DNA of 64,000 nucleotides from Burkholderia sp. 8Y (GTDB lineage: Bacteria; Pseudomonadota; Gammaproteobacteria; Burkholderiales; Burkholderiaceae), in assembly GCF_902506145.1 (NCBI RefSeq), contig NZ_LR733520.1, forward strand, positions 964,640 through 1,028,639, written 5' to 3'. A program made the translations under genes and the position numbers. Shown here one piece after another: positions 48,366-56,927 of the stretch (position 1 is the first letter of the stretch; every line of letters starts with the position of its first letter). The notes beneath the pieces were generated by a model that was given only the letters and a program-made list of their open reading frames with translations, searched no databases and was not told the DNA's origin.

Positions 48366-50383
48366 AGCTCACCAACCGGCTGATCGTCAGCTACGCGCTC
48401 TATACGCTCGGGTTCCTGCTGTTCATCTTCGTGATGGAGCGCATCGAGCGCACGGCCGGCGCGGGCATGTGGGTCGGCTATGTCTTCCTGTTCGTGCCGA
48501 TCGCGGTGTATGCGGTCATCGGTCTGCTGTCGCGCACGTCGGATCTCGTCGAATACTACGTCGCCGGGCGGCGCGTGCCGTCCGCGTTCAACGGCATGGC
48601 GACGGCGGCGGACTGGCTGTCGGCGGCGTCCTTCATCGGACTCGCGGGCTCCATTTACGCGAGCGGCTACGACGGCCTGGCCTACATGATGGGCTGGACC
48701 GGCGGCTATTGTCTCGTCGCGTTCCTGCTTGCGCCGTACGTGCGCAAGCTCGCGCGCTACACCATTCCCGACTTTCTCGGCACGCGCTTCTCCAGCAACC
48801 TCGTGCGCGGACTCGCGGCCATCGCGGCAATTCTCTGTTCGTTCGTCTATCTCGTCGCGCAGATCCAGGGCATCGGGCTGATCGCGTCGCGCTTCATCGG
48901 CATCGAGTTTTCGATCGGCATCTTCTGCGGGCTGGCGGGCATTCTCGTGTGCTCCTTCCTCGGCGGCATGCGCGCGGTGACGTGGACGCAGGTTGCGCAG
49001 TACATCATCCTGATCAGCGCGATGCTGATTCCGGTGTCGATGATCGCGCATCGCGAAGGGCTCGGCTGGTTCCCGCAGTTCGACTATGGCCGCGTGACGC
49101 AGCGTGTGGAGACGCTCGAACGCGCGCTCGCCGTCTCGCCCGAAGAAGCCCGCGCCCGCGCCGATCTTGCGCGGCAGGCGGCGCGCGCGCAGCAGCGTAT
49201 CGATGCGCTGCCGCAGTCGTTCTTCGATGAGCACGCGCGTCTTGTCGCCGAGATCGCCGATCTGCGGCGGCACAACGGCCCGCTGCGCGAGATCAGCGAA
49301 CGCGAACGCGAGCTCGCGTCGTTTCCGCGCGATCCCGCCGATGCGCAGGCCCAGTGGTCGCGCGAACGCGATGCCTTGAGCGAGCGCGTCGCCGCGCCCG
49401 TGCCGATGACCGACGCGTTCGCGCCCAAGCCCGGCGATAGCAACGCGCGCGCGCATCGGCTGAACTTTCTCTCGCTGATTCTTTGCTTGTCGATCGGCAC
49501 GGCGAGCCTGCCGCACATTCTCACGCGCTATAACACGACGACCTCGGTGGCTTCGGCGCGGCGCTCGGTCGGCTGGACGCTCTTTTTCGTCGCGCTCTTC
49601 TATCTGACGGTGCCGGTGCTTGCGGTGCTGATCAAGCACGAGATCTTGACGGGGTTGGTCGGACATCGTTTCGCGGATTTGCCGCAATGGGTGACGCAGT
49701 GGCGGCGCATCGAGCCGTATCTGATCCGGATCGGCGATATCAACGGCGATGGCGTGGTGCGCTGGGCCGGCATCCAGATGCAGCCGGACATGGTGGTGCT
49801 TGCGGCGCCAGAGATCGCGGGCTTGCCGTACGTGATTTCCGGCTTGATCGCGGCGGGCGCGCTGGCCGCGGCGCTTTCGACGGCCGACGGCCTCTTGCTC
49901 ACGATCGCCAACGCGCTGTCGCACGACGTGTACTACTGCATGGTGGATCGCCGCGCGACGAGCCAGCGCCGCGTCACCATTTCCAAAATAGTGCTGCTCG
50001 GCGTTGCGCTGCTCGCGTCCTACGTCGCGTCGCTCAATGCGGGCAACATCCTTTTTCTGGTGGGCGCGGCGTTCTCGCTGGCGGCGTCGAGCCTGTTCCC
50101 GGCGCTCGTGCTCGGCGTGTTCTGGAAGCGCACGACGCAGCGGGGCGTCGTCGCGGGGATGATCGCGGGCTTGCTCGTGTGCGTGTACTACATCGTGTCG
50201 ACGTATCCGTTTTTCACGCATCTGACCGGATTCGACGGGCGGCGCTGGTTCGGCATCGAACCGATCAGCTCGGGCGTGTTCGGCGTGCCGGCGGGGTTCG
50301 CGGTGGCGATCGCGGTGAGCCTCTTCGATCGCAAGCCGGACGAGTACACGCGCGCGCTCGTCGATTACATTCGTCACCCGTAG
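48362..50383 (+). CDS. Sodium/solute (acetate/short-acid type) symporter with long cytoplasmic insert
   Basis: The 673-residue protein belongs to the SSS family (VC_2705 type), with about 13 membrane helices. Helices run from NRLIVSYALYTLGFLLFIFV to FAVAIAVSLF, with family blocks DWLSAASFIGLAGSIYASG and GALAAALSTADGLLLTIANA. An extra hydrophilic, charged segment (about residues 240-350), rich in Arg, Glu and Ala and predicted to form a coiled coil, separates the first and second halves. It resumes in SLILCLSIGTASLPHILTRY. The stop of the DUF4212 partner overlaps its start. The substrate is probably acetate or a related acid given acs next door, but this is inference. Confidence 0.87.
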   Translation: MKLTNRLIVSYALYTLGFLLFIFVMERIERTAGAGMWVGYVFLFVPIAVYAVIGLLSRTSDLVEYYVAGRRVPSAFNGMATAADWLSAASFIGLAGSIYASGYDGLAYMMGWTGGYCLVAFLLAPYVRKLARYTIPDFLGTRFSSNLVRGLAAIAAILCSFVYLVAQIQGIGLIASRFIGIEFSIGIFCGLAGILVCSFLGGMRAVTWTQVAQYIILISAMLIPVSMIAHREGLGWFPQFDYGRVTQRVETLERALAVSPEEARARADLARQAARAQQRIDALPQSFFDEHARLVAEIADLRRHNGPLREISERERELASFPRDPADAQAQWSRERDALSERVAAPVPMTDAFAPKPGDSNARAHRLNFLSLILCLSIGTASLPHILTRYNTTTSVASARRSVGWTLFFVALFYLTVPVLAVLIKHEILTGLVGHRFADLPQWVTQWRRIEPYLIRIGDINGDGVVRWAGIQMQPDMVVLAAPEIAGLPYVISGLIAAGALAAALSTADGLLLTIANALSHDVYYCMVDRRATSQRRVTISKIVLLGVALLASYVASLNAGNILFLVGAAFSLAASSLFPALVLGVFWKRTTQRGVVAGMIAGLLVCVYYIVSTYPFFTHLTGFDGRRWFGIEPISSGVFGVPAGFAVAIAVSLFDRKPDEYTRALVDYIRHP

Positions 50384-50409
50384 GGACTAGGCGGGCGGCG
50401 GGAACTTGG

Positions 50410-50415
50410 TATAAT
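50410..50415 (+). promoter_or_regulatory. Consensus -10 element of tRNA-Ser
   Basis: A perfect TATAAT lies 11 bases before the mature tRNA-Ser 5' end. No good -35 hexamer is at the expected distance. Confidence 0.6.
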
Positions 50416-50426
50416 CGCAGTCTTCC

Positions 50427-50516
50427 GGAGAGATGGATGAGCGGTTTAAGTCGCACGCCTGGAAAGCGTGTATAGGGTAAAACCTATCGGGGGTTCGAAT
50501 CCCCCTCTCTCCGCCA
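50427..50516 (+). tRNA. tRNA-Ser (anticodon GGA)
   Basis: The 90-base gene includes an encoded CCA. Acceptor arms GGAGAGA and TCTCTCC pair perfectly, with discriminator G. The anticodon stem CACGC/GCGTG encloses the loop CTGGAAA, putting GGA at 50461-50463, which reads UCC and UCU. A long variable arm (TATAGGGTAAAACCTAT) and the GGTTCGAATCC T-loop confirm a class II serine tRNA. A hairpin follows at about 50533-50558. Confidence 0.97.
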
Positions 50517-50532
50517 GGAAAGCCCAATATGA

Positions 50533-50572
50533 AGCCTCGTGAGTTCAAGGACTTACGGGGCTTTGTCGTTTT
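50533..50572 (+). terminator. Intrinsic terminator downstream of tRNA-Ser
   Basis: AAGCCTCGTGAGT and ACTTACGGGGCTT form a 13-bp stem with G-U pairs on a short loop, followed by TGTCGTTTTT. It ends the tRNA-Ser transcript. Confidence 0.75.
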
Positions 50573-50769
50573 TATTTCAAAGATCAGCCGTAGCGGGCGA
50601 GGCGGGCCAGTCTCGCCTGTTTCGATTACGCGCGCTGCGTTGGCAACGTACTGCGCGGGTCAAGCCAAAGCCCCTTTCCCACGCAACCACGGGCTGGACT
50701 GCAGGAGCATGACAAATCGTGCCTGCTCGGTAGCCGCCGCAGGGCAGCACAATCATTGATGCCGTGACA

Positions 50770-51255
50770 CTAAGACAGGCACCACGGGTCAATCTTCCCT
50801 CCTTCGATGACGAAATGCTTGGTATCAGTGCCCGGCTCAAAGAAGCGCCAGTCTTCTTCATCTGGCACGCATCCCGAGATGATGTCTAAGCAGAAGTGGT
50901 TCGACATTGCAAGTTGTACGGCTCCGGAACCACTTGCGGATATGCTGCTCACAATCGTCGGCCCATTTGTCACCAACTGCGCGTTAAGCCAGTCCGCAGC
51001 TTGATGGGCATCATCGTCAGGTTGACTAAGCATGAATTGAGTCGCTACGATTGATTCTTCTTGCTTGAGCTGCCAAGGACACTGGACATGTAAAGCCCAT
51101 GCACCGCCTTCTAACACGGTGCCTCGGCGCGATCTGAAGTGCTTTTGGGGGCCGAAATGCAAGGTAAGCATATCTGCCGCATGGCTGACTCCGCTCACAT
51201 CAAGTCCAATAAGAACTGAGAGGCGCCGAATAATCTCTGCTTTCGTATCAGTCAT
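50770..51255 (-). CDS. Hypothetical protein, candidate immunity protein
   Basis: This 161-residue soluble protein starts immediately after the stop of the upstream toxin-like frame (TGA then ATG) with GGAG five bases before that stop, so it is translationally coupled. Conserved-looking blocks are RRGTVLEGGAWALHVQCPWQ and WRFFEPGTDTKHFVIEGGKI. It resembles small immunity-type proteins found after polymorphic or type VI toxins, but no named family is recognised. Its neighbour is the disrupted toxin-like gene. A role in neutralising that toxin is inference from position and size. Confidence 0.5.
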   Translation of the reverse strand: MTDTKAEIIRRLSVLIGLDVSGVSHAADMLTLHFGPQKHFRSRRGTVLEGGAWALHVQCPWQLKQEESIVATQFMLSQPDDDAHQAADWLNAQLVTNGPTIVSSISASGSGAVQLAMSNHFCLDIISGCVPDEEDWRFFEPGTDTKHFVIEGGKIDPWCLS

Positions 51256-52267
51256 TCAATCTCCAAACATGTCGAGCGCGCGCTCCATGATTTCGTGATA
51301 CCCGAGCCCTTGCCTGCTGATTTCCATGTGAAGTTCCTGAGCTTGATCTTTATTGAGTCCCAACGCCTTCACTACTGCTTTGGACTGTTTGTTCTGTGCT
51401 TGATTATTGCCCGGCGTCCCTTCGCCGCCAGCCAAGAGATCAACGGCTCCCGCCAAGATCGTCAGGAACATAATCGAATGGCTGCGCGTCACTAAATAGC
51501 GATCCGTCGTTTCCTGAATCTCCGAAGCTCTCAAGCACAGAACTGCTTTCGGCGTCCGTGCTGCCTAGCGCAGCCCCGGCGAGCGCGCCGCCAACCGCGT
51601 CAATGACGCTCAACCACTCGAAACTACCGCCATCGCTGACGCGAGAAGTGAGATTCCCCACGTCGCTTGATTCGGGCTTGTCAAGCAGGTGAGTGCGGAG
51701 ACTTGTCTCGCCGTTGGCCATTTTGAGCGCCGCGAACTCTCGCCAAGTGAGAACATCCCGCGATGCTCGCGCTCCGCCGTCCGTGGCCGGCCACTGTTGC
51801 GGCGCGTAAAGCTTGGAAACGCGCTGTCCACCGTGCCAGCTCCGCGCAATCACAGGGGTGATAGAGCCGTCTCGAACGGCGGCGCGCTGCACTCGTGTGA
51901 CGCCTTCGCCGTTGAGCAAATCCCAGTTCGATGCACGCAAATGACGGCTGATGAACTCAACATAATGGCGAAACTCACTGCACGCGCGCGCACCCCGCGA
52001 GTCGATACGCATTCGAAACAGCCGGTCGAAGTCTTGGCGATCCTGCTCGATCAGTTCCTTTTGTTCCTTCCTCTTCCTTTGTCGCTCCTCAAACGTCAAT
52101 TGCCAAGTGCGGTCAACTTGTTGAACTTCCCGCGCGGGCATCAGCGCGCTATGCCATCCTCCCGCCAACGGAACATACAGCGCATTATAGGAGTCTCCCA
52201 TTCGGGAAATGCCATGCCACCTCCTCTTATTGAATAGGACTGCTGATCTTAGAGCGCGGCGAGACAT
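51256..52267 (-). pseudogene. Toxin-like protein disrupted by a probable frameshift
   Basis: Two overlapping frames cover one ~350-codon gene. The upstream frame (52267 to 51440) encodes 275 residues ending DAQPFDYVPDDLGGSR, a linker resembling those in type VI or polymorphic toxins. The downstream frame (51534 to 51256) contributes LLAGGEGTPGNNQAQNKQSK, then KALGLNKDQAQELHMEISRQ and GLGYHEIMERALDMFGD, which resembles the end of polymorphic toxin modules. Shifting by one base near 51451-51456 (a GGCGGGAG run) would join them. The gene is immediately followed by the candidate immunity gene and lies next to tRNA-Ser, suggesting an acquired island. Enzymatic activity is unknown. The upstream start (52267 or 52201) is uncertain. 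Confidence 0.5.
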
Positions 52268-52370
52268 TGTTAGCGGAGGCGCATCGATTTGTTACGAAAG
52301 AAGAGCGGGTTAGTGCGCTCGTGACCATTGCATGAGCGTGTACATCGCGATGGCGAACCGATCAGCGGTC

Positions 52371-52386
52371 TGCGTTACCTAACGCA
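52371..52386. promoter_or_regulatory. 16-bp perfect palindrome
   Basis: TGCGTTA and TAACGCA flank CC in the 273-base gap upstream of the DUF3597 gene. It is about 155 bases before that start and could be a regulator site; none is known. Confidence 0.4.
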
Positions 52387-52540
52387 CATGCAAACATTCA
52401 TCCAAATCCGCCCCGTTTTGTCTCAATCGGTCAACTTAGGAGCCACCTCACGTTAAAGTCCGACATTCATCGCCGCCTTCGGTCCCTCACCGACAAGCGG
52501 CCAGCACCTCCAGTAGCCCAACTCGCAAAAGGACACAAAC

Positions 52541-52933
52541 ATGAGCATCTTCGGTGACATCGTGGGCAAGATCTTCCACAAAGCTAAACCCGCCGACCCG
52601 GCTCCCGTCGCCCAGCCTGACCCGGCGCCGGCCGCTGCCGTCGACGTGGCGGCTGCCGCGCCCGCGCCGCTGTCCGACATTGACGTGGCCGCCGTGATGG
52701 ATCAGCTCGCGAGCGAAAGCAGCCAGCAGCTGAACTGGCGCGTCTCCATCGTCGACATGATGAAGCTGCTCGCCGTGGACAGCAGTCTCGAGCACCGCAA
52801 GCAGCTCGCCACTGAACTCAAGTACAGCGGCGATATGAACGACTCGGCGTCGATGAACATCTGGCTGCACAAGCAACTGATGCAGGCGCTCGCCGCAAAC
52901 GGCGGCAAGTTGCCCGCCGACCTCGTCGACTAA
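52541..52933 (+). CDS. DUF3597 domain protein
   Basis: The 130-residue protein starts MSIFGDIVGKIFHKAKPA after AAGGA. An Ala/Pro-rich linker leads to the conserved DUF3597 core (about residues 45-128), with LNWRVSIVDMMKLLAVDSSL, KQLATELKYSGDMNDSASMN and IWLHKQLMQALAANGGKLP. The family is common in Burkholderia, sometimes linked to stress or stationary phase, but its function is unknown. It is predicted soluble. A strong terminator follows, so it is probably monocistronic. Confidence 0.9.
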   Translation: MSIFGDIVGKIFHKAKPADPAPVAQPDPAPAAAVDVAAAAPAPLSDIDVAAVMDQLASESSQQLNWRVSIVDMMKLLAVDSSLEHRKQLATELKYSGDMNDSASMNIWLHKQLMQALAANGGKLPADLVD

Positions 52934-52951
52934 GCGCGCAAGAAAGAAAGA

Positions 52952-52995
52952 GCCCGCGACCAGCAGTTCATCGCTGGTCGCGGGCATTTTCTTTT
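52952..52995 (+). terminator. Intrinsic terminator after the DUF3597 gene
   Basis: GCCCGCGACCAGC and GCTGGTCGCGGGC form a perfect 13-bp stem on an eight-base loop, followed by ATTTTCTTTTG. It lies 18 bases after the stop. Confidence 0.9.
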
Positions 52996-53097
52996 GCACG
53001 TATCGAGGGCGCAATGCATCGTGCACATGTGCGACCGCACGCGAGAATCCTCAGTGCGCGAGGCTTGGTTTCTCGCTGCGGCGCGCTTCGAAACGCT

Positions 53098-53412
53098 TCA
53101 TAGACGGTTCCGCTTGGGTCGAGGACGCGCGAACTCGGCAATCGGATCGTCGGCGAACGCGGCGATCGGGTCGGCATCGAACGGCGAAGCGGTCAACGAC
53201 GATTTCCCACGGCTCGGCTGCGAACCCGCTCGCGTGACCGCCGCGTCCGCCGTCGCGCTTGCCTTCTCGCTCGCGCGCGGCGCCGCCTGCGCGCGCGCGA
53301 CGTTGGCGCTTCCCAGCCACTCTTCGGTGTACTTCGCAACGGCAGGCGTGGTCAGGGTCGAGAGCGTGAGCAGAAGCACAAATGCAAAACAGGCGTTTCG
53401 TACGACCATCAT
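53098..53412 (-). CDS. Small secreted hypothetical protein
   Basis: The 104-residue product begins with a signal peptide (MMVVRNACFAFVLLLTLSTL, cleavage probably after AVA near residue 26), followed by an Ala/Arg/Asp-rich, low-complexity mature part. It is likely periplasmic. No domain is recognised. A short purine-rich sequence precedes the ATG. The neighbouring genes also encode small envelope or stress proteins. Confidence 0.55.
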   Translation of the reverse strand: MMVVRNACFAFVLLLTLSTLTTPAVAKYTEEWLGSANVARAQAAPRASEKASATADAAVTRAGSQPSRGKSSLTASPFDADPIAAFADDPIAEFARPRPKRNRL

Positions 53413-53540
53413 TTCTTTTTGTCGTTATGGATTTAAAACGCGGGACCGCAATGGCGACGCCGCGTGCGTTTTCCGCGCGTCGCCATTGCGGCGTGAGTAT
53501 CCCCGATGGGAAATGCGCGTTCGACGCGGCAAACCGTCGC

Positions 53541-53915
53541 TCAGTGCGCGATAACCATCTGTTCCGGCTGGTGATGTTCGGCGTCGAAGTGCAGCGCGGA
53601 ATTGGCTGCCTGTTCCTGCACGAGGAACTCGCGTGCGGCCTGCATGCCGCGATCGTACGACGCCCGCGCGGTGTGCTCTTCCAGCGCCGCGATCAGCGGC
53701 ATCTGTTCTTCGGCGACCGAGTGCAACAGGCTCAAAATGTCCCGACGCATGGATTCGGGATACGAGCAGAAGTGTTCGAAGCCGCCGGGCGCCGCCACGA
53801 TATTGACGAGCGACGTCAGCAGGCGCGCGCGGTTCACGCAATGCTCCTTGATGTGCAGCGAATGCGACATCGTGGCGCGACCGTTCGCGTCGACGGAAAT
53901 GTGCAGGTCTTTCAT
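53541..53915 (-). CDS. Conserved hypothetical protein (124 aa)
   Basis: From the start at 53915 (MKDLHISVDANGRATMSHSL) the protein has 124 residues, is helical and acidic, and ends in a His-rich tail (HFDAEHHQPEQMVIAH). GAGG precedes the ATG. It has no signal peptide or membrane helix and no named family. It may be a small regulatory or stress protein like its neighbours. Confidence 0.6.
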   Translation of the reverse strand: MKDLHISVDANGRATMSHSLHIKEHCVNRARLLTSLVNIVAAPGGFEHFCSYPESMRRDILSLLHSVAEEQMPLIAALEEHTARASYDRGMQAAREFLVQEQAANSALHFDAEHHQPEQMVIAH

Positions 53916-54131
53916 GTTATGAGCCTCGTGTGAATAGGAAAATGCGGGAGAACGCGGCATTTAATCGGTTCGCCGGCCAAAATACAGCCGGACTATTCCT
54001 ATTCGTGCAGTCGGCAACGATCCTTTACGTTTCCCGTCGATGCGTCAAAGAACCGGTTTGAGACAGGCGCGAGCAGCGACGCCGGCCTGTCATCCGGCGT
54101 CGCGTCGCAGCCTTGCCAGGCGCGAAGCGCG

Positions 54132-54413
54132 TTACTGCTTCATCGTTCCAGTCGACTTCGAACCGTGCGCCGGCGGTTGCGACGTATCGGGCGACATGCC
54201 TTGTTCGCGCTTTTGCATGAGCGTCCCGCTGCCGGAAGTTCCTGAAGGCGTGCCGCCTTGCGACGCATCGTTCGCGCCGCCCGGCGAGGCGCTTTGTCCT
54301 TGCTGCTGCGTCTGCGGGCGCTGGTTCAACTGGTCGCGCGTCATGTCCTGCGCGAAGGAGGCGGTGCTGGCAAGCGCGAGAATGGCGCCTGCGATCGCTG
54401 CGGTCGCTTTCAT
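54132..54413 (-). CDS. Small periplasmic protein (DUF4148-like)
   Basis: The 93-residue protein has a clear signal peptide (MKATAAIAGAILALASTASF, cleavage near FAQ) and a Gln/Gly/Ser-rich mature region with QRPQTQQQGQ. It resembles DUF4148-type small Burkholderia periplasmic proteins, often stress-induced, but the match is loose. Function unknown. Confidence 0.6.
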   Translation of the reverse strand: MKATAAIAGAILALASTASFAQDMTRDQLNQRPQTQQQGQSASPGGANDASQGGTPSGTSGSGTLMQKREQGMSPDTSQPPAHGSKSTGTMKQ

Positions 54414-54636
54414 GGCTGTCTCCTGGTATCGGGCGCGAGTTGCGCCGCTGCTATCGATCTAGCATCGGCTGTGCCGCGCGCTCAAAGCGGACATGGCGCT
54501 TGTGTCTGAAAACGGTCTACGATAAATATTGGTGCCGCCGATTGGATGCCGGATGCCGATTCATTACAATTCGCGCTCCAAATGAACTTGAGCCGCCCGG
54601 ATTCGATTCAATGGGCCCAATGCAACGGAGTGTTTC

Positions 54637-55218
54637 ATGTCGATCACACTGAACGATTTATTGGCATGGAGCGAAAGCTTGCCCGATCGCAATAGCGACG
54701 AAGCCAAGGTACTCGCCGCGCTTATTGAAAAACGCGAAACCGAATTGCGTTCGCGCATCGCCGATCTGATCGCGGCCGTGAGTCAGCGGGAAAACTGGAA
54801 GCTGCATCGATGTGCGGCTACGGCGCGGCGCGTCGAACGAACTTCGACCGCGCATCTCGAAGCGGTTTTCGACTATTTTTGCGATCGCAATGAAGGGCGT
54901 TTGCATTTCGAAGCGCGCGAGATTCTCGCCGATTCGTCCATCGACGGCGAGGCAGGCCCCGACCGGCTGTGCGCGCCCGCGATGACGAACGGCGACGCGA
55001 ATTATGCTATCACCCAAACTTCGCCAGTTGAGCCCATCGTCAACTTGTACGGGCGGATGAAGAATCTGGAGGCGCGGCTCGCCGATACGCCCGGCATCGC
55101 ATGCGGGATTCAAGGTATCCGAATCATGCGGATGGTGGCGTTGATGTCGAAAGCACGTTCCGCGCAAGTCGCCAATCTCCGCATCAGTGGTATTCAGGCT
55201 ATCTACCGGCATACGTAA
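54637..55218 (+). CDS. Hypothetical protein (193 aa)
   Basis: The 193-residue product starts MSITLNDLLAWSESLPD, seven bases after GGAG. It is soluble and mostly helical, with a coil-rich N-terminus (ALIEKRETELRSRIADLIAA) and no recognised domain. Base composition fits coding sequence, but no family or partner is apparent. Confidence 0.5.
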   Translation: MSITLNDLLAWSESLPDRNSDEAKVLAALIEKRETELRSRIADLIAAVSQRENWKLHRCAATARRVERTSTAHLEAVFDYFCDRNEGRLHFEAREILADSSIDGEAGPDRLCAPAMTNGDANYAITQTSPVEPIVNLYGRMKNLEARLADTPGIACGIQGIRIMRMVALMSKARSAQVANLRISGIQAIYRHT

Positions 55219-55489
55219 TTTTTTGTCGTGCATAAAACGAAAGACGACGTCACGCACGATTTGGCTAATAGATGTGCTTCGGACTTTGTTCTTTGCACGG
55301 CTGCGATTGCATCTGAAAATCGCTCGGCTATACTGGATTTCGTCAGCCGAAATTCGTTAGATTGTCATTAACCGCTCGTTCGCCATCCACAATAATCGGT
55401 GCCGGCATTGAGAAAACTGAACGCGATTAACGGACACTCGCGCTTTCGGGGACATCGAAACGTAGCGGTCAGTCAACCTTGGAGTCATC

Positions 55490-56230
55490 GTGAAAAGCCT
55501 GCTGAGCAGACGAGGCACATTGCTCGATAACGCGCCGTCGTTTCTTCTCCGCCAGAAGGCGAATGCTCCGGTTCGCTTCGCTGCCCAAAATCAGTCTGAC
55601 GAACAGGAGTCGTCCGAGAATCCCGCAGCCGTCGCGACGGCTTCGCCCGCGACGCGTGTCACGCCGCTGCGTCCGATAGGCGCGTCGACGCCATCGGCCA
55701 CGCACGCCTTGCAGGCGGCACAGATCGCGGAAGTCGAGTGGCTCATTCAGCAGTCCTCGCTCGCCGTTTTCCGGACTTTCCAAAGTTTCGCGTATAGTGC
55801 GAGCCTGCTTTTCTATCCGCGCGATCTCACTTACTATGCCGTGCTCTATCACGAGGACGCCGTATGGCGCGTGCTGAAAGCGGGCGATATCGACGCTGCG
55901 GAGCCCGCGTTCCGTCATTTTGTCGAGCAAGCCGGGCGGCTTGCGGAAGCGGAATTGCGGCGCGCGCACTTGCAGGCGCAAAACGAGCAGTTCGCACGGC
56001 TGATTGCCGAGTCGGAAGCGCAGGTGGAGCGATCACGCGTCGATCTGCAGCGCGGCAGCATGCAGGATCAGGAAGTCGCGCTCAGGCAGCAAGAGGTGCG
56101 CAAGGATCTCGCGCAACTGGAAGCCCGCCGCGTCGCGGCGCAGGCGCAACTGAACAAGCTGCAACGACAAATGCACCAGCTCACCGCGACCAGCAACGAA
56201 ACCGTGCCACATCTGCCATCGGGGCGTTGA
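55490..56230 (+). CDS. DUF2968 protein
   Basis: The gene uses a GTG start with GGAG nine bases upstream. The 246-residue protein matches DUF2968, found mostly in Burkholderia: a variable N-terminus, then the conserved core around QIAEVEWLIQQSSLAVFRTF (about residue 77). A long coiled coil follows (about 150-235), rich in QxEVRxDLAxLEARR-type heptads. It is predicted soluble or peripherally associated. Its function is unknown; the coiled coil suggests oligomerisation. Confidence 0.9.
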   Translation: MKSLLSRRGTLLDNAPSFLLRQKANAPVRFAAQNQSDEQESSENPAAVATASPATRVTPLRPIGASTPSATHALQAAQIAEVEWLIQQSSLAVFRTFQSFAYSASLLFYPRDLTYYAVLYHEDAVWRVLKAGDIDAAEPAFRHFVEQAGRLAEAELRRAHLQAQNEQFARLIAESEAQVERSRVDLQRGSMQDQEVALRQQEVRKDLAQLEARRVAAQAQLNKLQRQMHQLTATSNETVPHLPSGR

Positions 56231-56279
56231 GGCAGAATCTCGGGCGCTCTCGCGCCGTCGGACGTTCAGCGATCGTCCG

Positions 56280-56516
56280 TCAATCGTGCCGTCGGTCGGT
56301 CTTGTCGGCGTACGGGACGTGAGTTTGCGAAATGTAGCTGCTGAGCCCGCGGCCGGCGCGGGCGCGTTGTTTCATTTGCTCGACGTGAGTGCGTCCGGAC
56401 TCGCGATAGGTGTAGAGATACGTCCGCCCATCGGCGAAGCGTACGCGAATGCCGTCGCGCAGGATCTCGAATGCCGTCACGCCGGAATTACCCGCGACGT
56501 TCCGATATGGCTGCAT
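56280..56516 (-). CDS. Conserved hypothetical protein (78 aa)
   Basis: The internal start at 56516 (MQPYRNVAGNSGVTAFEILR), preceded by GGAG, is preferred over the ATG at 56615. The small protein has the pattern FADGRTYLYTYRESGRTHVE and GLSSYISQTHVPYA, resembling a common but unnamed short family. It is predicted soluble. Confidence 0.6.
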   Translation of the reverse strand: MQPYRNVAGNSGVTAFEILRDGIRVRFADGRTYLYTYRESGRTHVEQMKQRARAGRGLSSYISQTHVPYADKTDRRHD

Positions 56517-56644
56517 AAGCGTTTCTCCGCACGTTCCTGCCGCAGGGGCGGGCGGCACGAATTCAAACAAAGCCGGTACTAAAGATTTCTCGATCCCGGC
56601 CGATATCGTTGTCATGTATCAGCGGCCGGGGCCAGAAGGGTGTC

Positions 56645-56893
56645 ATGGATAAAGAACAACTGCCGTTTCTCGATTCGAATGATCCGCACTTCCAGCACGC
56701 GCGCGCGCTGAGTCTGTCCGTCGGCGCGATCCGCCGCGCGCAGGGCAAGTGCAGTCCCAACGACTTTCCGGTCGGATCGCTCGAATGGCATTTCGCCGTC
56801 GAAGAGTTCGCGACCGATGTCCTGCGCGTGCTGATGGGCGACGACGACGCGCAAGATGTCGATCTGCCGCTCGGCGAGCGCCCGCTCGACTGA
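56645..56893 (+). CDS. Hypothetical protein (82 aa)
   Basis: Starting at 56645 (MDKEQLPFLDSNDPHF), shortly after AGAAGGGTG, the acidic 82-residue protein has the segment AVEEFATDVLRVLMGDDDAQ near its end. No family is recognised. It lies convergent to the PRC-barrel gene. Confidence 0.55.
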   Translation: MDKEQLPFLDSNDPHFQHARALSLSVGAIRRAQGKCSPNDFPVGSLEWHFAVEEFATDVLRVLMGDDDAQDVDLPLGERPLD

Positions 56894-56927
56894 GATCCGC
56901 TACGCGGGCGCGTCCGGCGCTTAAGTG

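Noticed and set aside
50529..50759. 76-codon frame right after tRNA-Ser
   Set aside because: It reads through the tRNA terminator hairpin and is composed of low-information sequence; no ribosome binding site.
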